From assembly GCA_030018635.1 (NCBI GenBank), contig JASEHU010000178.1, positions 1 to 5,097 on the forward strand: a stretch of 5,097 nt of DNA, written 5' to 3'. Position 1 is the first letter of the stretch. Each line of letters opens with the position of its first letter. A program made the translations under genes and the position numbers. The notes under the pieces were generated by a model. The model saw nothing but the letters and a program-made list of their open reading frames with translations, did not search any database and was not told the DNA's origin. Source of the DNA: a bacterium (lineage in GTDB: Bacteria > UBA9089 > CG2-30-40-21 > SBAY01). Positions 1 through 4,960 of the stretch are shown here, piece after piece.

Positions 1-231
1 CCTGAATTCTGACTACTGGAGCACCCACAATATCAAATGTTATGAACCACTAGTTATCAGAGAAATTAGGTGGAGATTAGATAGAGATTAGATAGAGATT
101 AGGTAGAGATTTATTATTTTCTTTACCAGTCTCCACTTATTTTTCCACCGTTCACTGAGCAGTTACATCTAATCGTAATGCCTTAGTTATCGCAAGGTTC
201 AAAGGGTAAGATTCCTTATTATTTCTATTGC
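1..231. other. Non-coding region left of the Tad-like gene
   Basis: No convincing coding frame, tRNA or rRNA was found here. The only clear structure is the 11-bp tandem repeat listed separately. This is the 3' side of the leftward gene that ends at 232. I looked for a GC-rich stem followed by a T-run (read on the minus strand) and did not see a convincing intrinsic terminator. Confidence 0.5.
65..108. repeat. 11-bp tandem repeat, four copies
   Basis: Four adjacent 11-bp units read ATTAGGTGGAG, ATTAGATAGAG, ATTAGATAGAG and ATTAGGTAGAG, followed by a broken ATT. The consensus is ATTAGRTRGAG. The middle two copies are identical and the outer two differ by one or two bases. The period is close to one helical turn, so any bound protein would meet the units on the same face of the DNA. 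That role is only a possibility. The array is too short and unspaced to be CRISPR. Confidence 0.85.
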
Positions 232-1140
232 CTATTCCCGAATTCTTACCTTTATTTTGCTTCTTGTCCGTAAGCCAAAATCAATACCCTCATTCATTTC
301 AGAGATACCGGGTTGGTAATGTTCTACAAAATAACCCATTATGGTATCAGGACACTTTGTATCTTGACACACCGTGACATCTTCTATGAAAAAGCAGGCA
401 AACCCTACTACCTTGACCATCGAAGGAATTGGCTCAAAAGGTTCTATCACGGCTATTTTTAGTAATTTAGGACATCGTGGATGAAAATTATTCAGATTGC
501 AACTTTTCTTACAAGCACTTATAAATGATGTTCTCAACCCGTCTAATTCATTTTCTTCTAATGAACGCAATTTGAGGATATTCCCTGTCTTAATAGTTTT
601 TGAAGCCCTTCTGACAGAAGTGCTACTTCCCTCAAAATCTAAACCTACTAATTTTTCCTCTAATAAATTTGTCTCTGGCTCAAGTGTAAGTTTATACAAA
701 AAACCAAAATTTATTCCTTTGGGGCGGAGAATCCCTAAAGAAACCGTTTCTAATTCAGTAATAGGTTGTATTCTTCGTTCGATATCCGCCTGTTTTTGAA
801 GATATAAAGTAAGTGTCTTTTTACCTACAAGCCAAGCAAAATAAGCCCTGAGGGATATTGAGGTAGTAACAATAATTTTAAACAAGGCAAGCCTCTCTGA
901 AGATTGACTGATAGTTACCTCGTCATTTTCTATAGGCAAACCATAGGTTTTTGAAACCTGTATTATTTTTTCCTTAGCCGCCAGCGGTGTATCAATTAAA
1001 ACAGCCCCTTTTTTAATTATATCCTCCAAACATCGCTCAGACATAATTTTTGCGGAGTGTACCCTGATGACATCACTAACTAATCCTAACATAAACAGAC
1101 AAATTATGATACCTATTATAATTAAAATTCTATTACGCAT
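232..1140 (-). CDS. TadE/TadG-like membrane-anchored protein (Tad-domain family, probable)
   Basis: The 302-aa protein has a short basic N-terminus (MRNR) and one hydrophobic segment at about residues 5-25, so it is probably anchored with the bulk outside the cytoplasm. The region at about 26-122 has the Tad-like pattern of a helix after the anchor, then a strand-rich part ending YFAWLVGKKTLTLYLQKQA (about 100-118), which recalls the 'fFarilG...vtvsA' motif. The C-terminal part has VVGFACFFIEDV (244-255) and IMGYFVEHYQPG (267-278), close to the 'gFaaFfLegv ... G.fv' end of longer Tad-domain proteins. Six cysteines (210, 214, 223, 249, 258, 263) fall in the last third and could form disulfides. 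The start is backed by AGAGGAG five bases before ATG. A role in pilus assembly or secretion is inferred; no tad or cpa operon genes are in view. Confidence 0.6.
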   Translation of the reverse strand: MRNRILIIIGIIICLFMLGLVSDVIRVHSAKIMSERCLEDIIKKGAVLIDTPLAAKEKIIQVSKTYGLPIENDEVTISQSSERLALFKIIVTTSISLRAYFAWLVGKKTLTLYLQKQADIERRIQPITELETVSLGILRPKGINFGFLYKLTLEPETNLLEEKLVGLDFEGSSTSVRRASKTIKTGNILKLRSLEENELDGLRTSFISACKKSCNLNNFHPRCPKLLKIAVIEPFEPIPSMVKVVGFACFFIEDVTVCQDTKCPDTIMGYFVEHYQPGISEMNEGIDFGLRTRSKIKVRIRE

Positions 1141-1145
1141 AACTA

Positions 1146-1152
1146 CTCCTCT
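1146..1152 (-). promoter_or_regulatory. Ribosome binding site of the 232-1140 gene
   Basis: Read on the minus strand this is AGAGGAG followed by TAGTT and then ATG. It is a near-ideal SD at five-base spacing and supports the start at 1140. No convincing promoter was seen directly upstream, where a heptad hairpin and a MITE-like element sit. Transcription may therefore come from the gene at 1463-2050. Confidence 0.75.
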
Positions 1153-1160
1153 CAGGTAAG

Positions 1161-1228
1161 CGTTCAGCTATCAGCCATCGGCTTTTATTTCATTCTCCAT
1201 CTGACCGCTGATGGCTGAAAACTGAACG
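1161..1228. repeat. Heptad-phased intergenic hairpin 1
   Basis: The arms 1161-1182 and 1207-1228 are 22 nt each and complementary at 19 positions, with a 24-nt loop. Both arms are built from degenerate 7-bp units (TATCAGC, CATCGGC on the left; CTGATGG, CTGAAAA on the right). No T-run follows on either strand, so it does not look like a standard terminator. It belongs to the same style as the hairpins at 2353-2430 and 4046-4138. Confidence 0.8.
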
Positions 1229-1232
1229 ATTA

Positions 1233-1456
1233 GGAACTGTTAAAAAATAACTGTAACGGGTGCGTGTCCAATTTGTGGGTAAAGTGTCCAAACGAGGAAT
1301 TATTCATTGCAAATTTATCATTGCAAATTGTAAATTTTAAATTTAAAATGCTAAATTTGCAATTTGAAATGAATTTATCCCCTTATTTTCTATAGTTTTC
1401 ATATCTCCATTCAGATATACTGAAGCAAGTTGTAACACTTATTTATTAACAGTTCC
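1233..1456. mobile_element. MITE-like element with 25-bp terminal inverted repeats
   Basis: The left end (1233-1257) starts GGAACTGTTAAAAAATAA and the right end (1432-1456) is its inverse, matching at 22 of 25 positions. The triplet TTA flanks both sides (1230-1232 and 1457-1459) and may be a target duplication, though three bases in AT-rich DNA is weak evidence. The 224-bp body has no useful ORF, as expected for a non-autonomous element moved by a transposase elsewhere. Near the left end GTGTCCAA occurs twice, 20 bp apart (1264, 1284). It lies six bases past the stop codon of the 1463-2050 gene and four bases from hairpin 1. The insertion-sequence family was not identified. Confidence 0.7.
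1302..1374. repeat. AT-rich imperfect palindrome inside the MITE-like element
   Basis: The centre is a perfect 14-bp palindrome, TTTTAAATTTAAAA (1335-1348). Outside it, imperfectly matched GCAAATT/AATTTGC words extend the symmetry, and ATTCATT (1302) faces AATGAAT (1368). A 12-bp word, TCATTGCAAATT, is directly repeated at 1304 and 1318. It could be the internal core of the element or a separate repeat nested in it. Confidence 0.7.
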
Positions 1457-1462
1457 TTATTT

Positions 1463-2050
1463 CTATAGTTCTTCGAAATTCTTGGCGCACCTATATTCCC
1501 CGTTACCCTTTTTAACTAATGTATCCGGCAAAACCCTTCCTTGTTCACACCAATTTTTAAGTTCTTCCAAAGTTATTGGACCGTACTCCTTATCCGCTAA
1601 TACATACCATTGTAAGGGTGGATGATATGCTACGGCAAAGGTGTGTATCCGCTGGTGATTAAAACCTAATATCCTGCCGGCGACAAGATTTATTTTTTTA
1701 TTTAACAATACGGCTATAACCAAATTCTCTTTTTGGTCTAACTTCCTTCCCGAATAAGTTTTGGCTTCCGCATCCGTTTTAATTAAAATATTGTCCACCA
1801 TCAACCCGCTTTTTTCAACAAACCTATTTACCATCAACCTCACCTTTGGGTTTCCATCTAAGAGATAAAAGGCACCAACATTTGCCGCAGACTCAACCAC
1901 AGTAACCAACTTTAATTTAAGCAGGTAGATTCTCTTTAAATCAATATTGAGCAATATACCTCCGGTCAAAAAAAGTAAGATTAAAGAAGAAAAAGTCAGA
2001 GCTTGTATGAGGCTATCTTTTTTTGTCCGATATCCTTCGTATTCATCCAT
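1463..2050 (-). CDS. Tad-like membrane protein with C-terminal GYF_2-like domain
   Basis: The 195-aa protein has a charged N-terminus, one membrane segment at about residues 14-35, then LVTVVESAANVGAFYLLDG (48-66), which recalls the 'lq.aaDaaaLaga' helix of TadE/TadG-like proteins. At 122-141 LVAGRILGFNHQRIHTFAVA fits the 'fa.ilG...v...A.A' end of a Tad domain. After a PP linker, residues 147-195 resemble GYF_2 (DUF4339): an initial WYV, then YGPITLEELKNWCEQGRVLPDTLV and a final acidic FEEL; such domains are thought to bind peptides. The anchored Tad topology would put this domain outside the cytoplasm, which is unusual if true. ATG 2050 is the first in-frame start (next Met is residue 73), but it has no clear SD and lies ten bases from a good -10 box. 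Both domain calls come from motif recognition only. Confidence 0.65.
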   Translation of the reverse strand: MDEYEGYRTKKDSLIQALTFSSLILLFLTGGILLNIDLKRIYLLKLKLVTVVESAANVGAFYLLDGNPKVRLMVNRFVEKSGLMVDNILIKTDAEAKTYSGRKLDQKENLVIAVLLNKKINLVAGRILGFNHQRIHTFAVAYHPPLQWYVLADKEYGPITLEELKNWCEQGRVLPDTLVKKGNGEYRCAKNFEEL

Positions 2051-2060
2051 TTCATGATCT

Positions 2061-2089
2061 ATTTTAATAAAATAAAGTCATTAAGTCAA
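2061..2089 (-). promoter_or_regulatory. Sigma-70-type promoter of the 1463-2050 gene
   Basis: On the minus strand TTGACT (2084-2089) is followed after 17 bp by TAAAAT (2061-2066). The expected start of transcription is at about 2053-2055, leaving only a few bases before ATG at 2050. The gene may therefore be read as a nearly leaderless mRNA, in keeping with the lack of an SD. Confidence 0.65.
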
Positions 2090-2117
2090 TAAAAATTTTT
2101 CAATGGGAAAAAGGTGC

Positions 2118-2146
2118 TTGACAATTTTAAAAAAATATTCTATAAT
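2118..2146 (+). promoter_or_regulatory. Perfect-consensus sigma-70 promoter upstream of rny
   Basis: TTGACA (2118-2123) and TATAAT (2141-2146) are separated by exactly 17 bp, so both boxes and the spacing are consensus. Transcription should start near 2153. The next conserved gene is rny at 2494, giving a leader of about 340 nt that contains a short element with a mini-ORF and a heptad hairpin. The -35 box lies 28 bp from the -35 box of the divergent minus-strand promoter. Confidence 0.8.
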
Positions 2147-2169
2147 TAAATGGTAGAATTTAAAAAATT

Positions 2170-2313
2170 TGGGTAGTGTTCGATTAAGTGTCAGGAGATA
2201 AAAATGTATATAATTAAACCCTTACCGGGGAAAAATATAAAAAATATTTACCAACCAGGTTTCCCACCTTTAGAGTTTCTTGGGGGTTAAACACTTCAAT
2301 TGACACACCACTC
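2170..2313. mobile_element. Putative short mobile-element remnant in the rny leader
   Basis: The left end has GTAGTGTTCGATTAAGTGT (2173-2191). The opposite end, read inversely, has GTGGTGTGTCAATTGAAGTGT, a similar sequence with small gaps, so the ends form an imperfect inverted repeat. Exact 12-bp copies of ATTTAAAAAATT sit just outside (2158-2169 and 2314-2325), which looks like a target duplication. An SD and ATG soon after the left end suggest an internally deleted insertion sequence, but no transposase homology can be read. The direct repeat is low-complexity, so chance is not excluded. Confidence 0.45.
2204..2290 (+). CDS. Small ORF, 28 codons, in the rny leader
   Basis: ATG at 2204 follows AGGAG (2193-2197) at six-base spacing, a strong SD, and the reading frame ends in TAA at 2288-2290. 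It lies about 50 nt downstream of the predicted start of transcription. The peptide runs MYIIKPLPGKNIKN, then a proline- and glycine-rich tail ending PPLEFLGG. It has no membrane segment and I recognise no family. It may be the fused start and end of a deleted transposase gene, a translated leader peptide, or chance. It stops 203 nt before the rny start, so direct translational coupling is unlikely. Confidence 0.3.
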   Translation: MYIIKPLPGKNIKNIYQPGFPPLEFLGG

Positions 2314-2352
2314 ATTTAAAAAATTGTAACTATTTACCCAAACGAAGTGTAA

Positions 2353-2430
2353 GGTAATCAGTCATCGGTCATCGGTAATACATTGATGCTTTCTCTTGAC
2401 CGATAACCTGATAACTGATAACCGATTACC
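2353..2430. repeat. Heptad-phased intergenic hairpin 2
   Basis: The left arm, 2353-2376, has the units TAATCAG, TCATCGG, TCATCGG. The right arm, 2399-2430, read inversely has TAATCGG, TTATCAG, TTATCAG, then TTATCGG after one extra base. The outer eight or so bases (GGTAATC/GATTACC) pair well and the inner part is less regular, with some mismatches and an extra unit on the right. It lies in the rny leader, 63 bases before the chosen start, with no T-run after it. Confidence 0.75.
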
Positions 2431-2475
2431 AGAATTCTACTTCAGATGGCTAAAACATTACAAAATATTTATGTC

Positions 2476-2485
2476 AGAGGGGGTG
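2476..2485 (+). promoter_or_regulatory. Ribosome binding site that decides the rny start
   Basis: AGAGGGGGTG lies eight bases before ATG 2494 and differs by one base from a long match to the anti-SD. The upstream in-frame ATG at 2446 has no SD and would add 16 residues (MAKTLQNIYVRGGVKT) in front of the membrane anchor. RNase Y proteins normally start just before that anchor, so 2494 is preferred. Confidence 0.8.
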
Positions 2486-2493
2486 TAAAAACA

Positions 2494-4035
2494 ATGGAGC
2501 AAGGCAATATTATACTGCCTGTACTCATTTCGGCTATTTTGTGTGGTATCCTTGGATATTATGGCCGAAGACATTTCGAGAAGATTAAAACAGGTTCTGC
2601 TGAAGAGTTAAGTAAAAAAATCATAGATGAGGCAAAAGAAGAGGCTCAAAAAGCAAAGAAAGAGGCTATTCTTGAGGCAAAAGATGAGGTGTATAAAGAA
2701 AAGACTGAATTTGAACGGGAATCTCGAAACAGAAGACTTGAGATTGAAAGATTAGAGGCAAAACTTAGGCAGAAAGAAGAGAATTTAGACCAAAAAGTAA
2801 ATAAATTAGAGAAAAAGGAAAGAGAGATACAATTATTTCAGGATACGATTGCAAATGAAAAAAAGGAAGTAACCAGGTTAAAGTTAGACCAAATCAAGCA
2901 ATTAGAGAGTCTATCAAATTTATCTCGTGAAGAAGCCAAGAAATTACTGATGCAAAGCATTGAGAGCGAGATTAGACATGAAGCGAATAAAATGATAAAA
3001 ACGATAGAAGATGAGGCAAAAGATGTCGCTGAAAAAAAAGCTAAATGGATAATTTGCAATGCTATTCAAAGATGTTCTGCCGATCAGGTAGCAGAAACTA
3101 CTGTTTCGGTTGTTTCTTTGCCAAGTGATGAAATGAAAGGAAGAATAATTGGTCGTGAAGGACGAAATATAAGAACTATAGAAAATTTAACCGGGGTGGA
3201 TTTAATTATTGATGATACGCCGGAGGCGGTTATCCTGTCTGGATTTGATCCTGTAAAAAGAGAGGTGGCCAAATTATCATTACAGCGATTGATTACAGAC
3301 GGTAGAATTCATCCTGCCAGAATTGAAGAGGTGATTAATAAGGTCCAAACTGAGGTAGAACAATCAATCAAGGAAGAAGGTGAAAAATCTACTTTTGACT
3401 TAGGTGTTCATGGGATTAACAGTGAATTGATCTATCTCTTAGGGAAATTAAAATTCAGAACAAGTTATGGGCAAAATGTTCTTCATCACAGCATAGAGGT
3501 AGCTCAAATAGCCGGGGTCATGGCAGGAGAATTGAATGTAGATGTAAAATTAGTGAAACGAGCAGGATTACTTCATGATTTGGGGAAATCGGTTGATTCA
3601 ACGGTAGAAGGTCCACATGCATCTATCGGAGCGGATTTAGCCCGTAAGTATGGTGAATCAGCGGATGTAATCCATGCTATTGCCGCTCATCATGGCGAGA
3701 TAGAACCTAAAACAGTAGAGGCAATTTTAATTCAAGCCTCAGATGCGGTATCTGCCGCAAGACCCGGTGTCAGAAAGGAAAGTTTAGAAAATTATATCCG
3801 CCGATTAGAAAAATTAGAGGCAATCGCCTCCTCTTTTCGTGGGGTAGAAAAATGTTATGCTATTCAAGCAGGTAGAGAAATACGGGTTATAGCTTCATCT
3901 AATGAGGTTGACGAGGCAGAATTGGCTGCATTAGGAAGAGAAATCGCTAAAAAGATTGAAGATGAATTAGAATATCCAGGACAAATTCGGGTAACAATGA
4001 TTAGAGAAACTCGCGAGATAGTGTATGCGAAATAG
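2494..4035 (+). CDS. rny: Ribonuclease Y, membrane-anchored endoribonuclease
   Basis: RNase Y cleaves single-stranded RNA internally and starts bulk mRNA decay at the inner membrane in bacteria that use it. This 513-aa protein matches the usual length of about 520. In order it shows an N-terminal membrane segment (about 6-23, ending GYYGRRHF), a long charged coiled coil (about 30-190, rich in Glu and Lys), a KH RNA-binding domain with the GREG loop at 220-223, and an HD domain. The HD metal ligands are visible: H331/H332 in VLHHS, H361-D362 in LLHDLGK, H399/H400 in AAHHGE, and D417 in ASDAVSAARPG. The C-terminal domain is intact and ends EIVYAK. Downstream, after a long hairpin, comes a ymdB-type gene, as in the ymdA-ymdB pair of Bacillus subtilis. 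A perfect-consensus promoter lies about 340 nt upstream. It appears complete and functional. Confidence 0.97.
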   Translation: MEQGNIILPVLISAILCGILGYYGRRHFEKIKTGSAEELSKKIIDEAKEEAQKAKKEAILEAKDEVYKEKTEFERESRNRRLEIERLEAKLRQKEENLDQKVNKLEKKEREIQLFQDTIANEKKEVTRLKLDQIKQLESLSNLSREEAKKLLMQSIESEIRHEANKMIKTIEDEAKDVAEKKAKWIICNAIQRCSADQVAETTVSVVSLPSDEMKGRIIGREGRNIRTIENLTGVDLIIDDTPEAVILSGFDPVKREVAKLSLQRLITDGRIHPARIEEVINKVQTEVEQSIKEEGEKSTFDLGVHGINSELIYLLGKLKFRTSYGQNVLHHSIEVAQIAGVMAGELNVDVKLVKRAGLLHDLGKSVDSTVEGPHASIGADLARKYGESADVIHAIAAHHGEIEPKTVEAILIQASDAVSAARPGVRKESLENYIRRLEKLEAIASSFRGVEKCYAIQAGREIRVIASSNEVDEAELAALGREIAKKIEDELEYPGQIRVTMIRETREIVYAK

Positions 4036-4045
4036 AGGTAAGTAG

Positions 4046-4138
4046 TCAGGGGTCAGGTATCAGGTGTCAGAGGTCAGTTTTTAAGAGGGTTCAACCTTCT
4101 TAAAACCTGACCCCTGACACCTGATACCTGACCCCTGA
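4046..4138. repeat. Heptad-phased hairpin 3 between rny and ymdB
   Basis: The 41-nt arms 4046-4086 and 4098-4138 match at 39 positions. Further pairing in the loop leaves only about three bases unpaired, so the full stem is about 45 bp. Each arm is a run of 7-bp units of the form TCAGNNN (TCAGGGG, TCAGGTA, TCAGGTG, TCAGAGG, TCAGTTT). It fills nearly the whole gap between the rny stop and the SD of the next gene. No T-run follows the stem, so a simple intrinsic terminator is unlikely. A very stable mRNA structure here could affect processing or separate the expression of the two genes. Confidence 0.92.
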
Positions 4139-4146
4139 ACGCTGAC

Positions 4147-4153
4147 AAAGGAA
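4147..4153 (+). promoter_or_regulatory. Ribosome binding site of the ymdB-type gene
   Basis: AAAGGAA lies nine bases before the TTG start at 4163 and eight bases after the heptad hairpin ends. It supports the non-ATG start. Confidence 0.7.
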
Positions 4154-4162
4154 CGATATATC

Positions 4163-4960
4163 TTGAAAATTCTATTAGTAGGTGATATTGTTGGCAAAAA
4201 AGGACGACAGGTAATTAGAGAACTAATACCTCAGATTAAACAAGATTACAAAATCGATTTTTGTATCGCCAACGGTGAAAATGCGGCCGGTGGATTTGGA
4301 TTAACCCAAAAGACCGCTGATGAAATCTTTAATGGCGGCGTAGATGTTATCACCAGTGGAAATCATATCTGGAATAAAAAAGAGGTATTTCAAATAATAG
4401 AAAATGAACATATTTTAAGACCTCTTAATTATCCCCCTGGTGTTCCGGGAAGGGGATATAATATTTATAATGTCCAGGATAACCTTTTAGCCGTAATAAA
4501 TTTAGCCGGTAGGGTTTTTGTAGATGAATTAGATTGCCCCTTCCGGACAGTCCTGCCTGAAATTATCAAGATAAGGGAAAAAACCTTAAATATCGTTATC
4601 GATATGCATGCTGAGACAACATCGGAAAAGGTAGCTATGGGTTGGTATTTAGATGGCCAGGTAAGTGCGGTCATTGGCACCCATACCCATGTTCAAACCG
4701 CAGATGAAAGGATTTTGCCTCAAGGAACCGCCTATATTAGCGATATGGGTATGACGGGTCCCCGGGATTCTGTAATTGGAGTAAAGACAGAAATAATCTT
4801 AAAAAGATTCCTGACACAAATACCATTAAGATTCGATGTAGCTAAAGGAGTAGGACAACTCGGTGGTGTAGTTGTTGAGATTGATACCTCAACCGGCAAG
4901 GCAAAAAGTATTATTAGAGTTCAAAAATTCTTGGAGAAAAAGGGTAGTGAAGATGCTTAA
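4163..4960 (+). CDS. ymdB: YmdB-family metallophosphoesterase (TIGR00282 type)
   Basis: The 265-aa length is typical for the family. YmdB in Bacillus subtilis is a dinuclear-metal phosphodiesterase acting on cyclic nucleotides and affects biofilm and motility gene expression. The metal-site motifs are complete: D8 in VGDIVGKKGR, E39-N40 in ANGENAAGG, N67-H68 in TSGNHIWNKKE, H149 in DMHAETTSEK, and H174/H176 in GTHTHVQTADERILP. There is no signal peptide, so it should act in the cytoplasm. Translation starts at TTG (4163): the family's usual N-terminus (MKILLVGDIVG) begins exactly there, the next Met is residue 148, and an SD lies nine bases upstream. It follows rny by 127 bp filled mostly by a long hairpin, and probably shares its transcript. 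The rare start codon may lower its expression relative to rny. Confidence 0.95.
   Translation: MKILLVGDIVGKKGRQVIRELIPQIKQDYKIDFCIANGENAAGGFGLTQKTADEIFNGGVDVITSGNHIWNKKEVFQIIENEHILRPLNYPPGVPGRGYNIYNVQDNLLAVINLAGRVFVDELDCPFRTVLPEIIKIREKTLNIVIDMHAETTSEKVAMGWYLDGQVSAVIGTHTHVQTADERILPQGTAYISDMGMTGPRDSVIGVKTEIILKRFLTQIPLRFDVAKGVGQLGGVVVEIDTSTGKAKSIIRVQKFLEKKGSEDA

Noticed and set aside
65..108. CRISPR array
   Set aside because: The units are 11 bp with no spacers, and no cas genes are present.
497..799. Open frame of 100 codons on the plus strand
   Set aside because: It lies wholly antisense to the Tad-like gene at 232-1140, which has a good SD, a membrane anchor and family-like motifs. The plus-strand translation has no recognisable features.
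2446..2493. Longer rny start at ATG 2446
   Set aside because: There is no SD before it, it would add 16 residues ahead of the membrane anchor, and a strong SD precedes ATG 2494.
2153..2493. Riboswitch in the long rny leader
   Set aside because: I recognised no known riboswitch core; the leader is explained by an element-like segment and a heptad hairpin.
2838..3272. Two minus-strand open frames (2838-3059 and 3084-3272)
   Set aside because: Both are antisense to the coiled-coil and KH regions of rny, which is an unmistakable conserved gene.
4046..4138. Intrinsic terminator between rny and ymdB
   Set aside because: The stem is far longer than typical terminators and no T-run follows it on the plus strand; the sequence after it is CGCTGACAAAGGAA, which leads into the next SD.
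4465..4680. Minus-strand open frame of 71 codons
   Set aside because: It is antisense to the conserved core of the ymdB-type gene.
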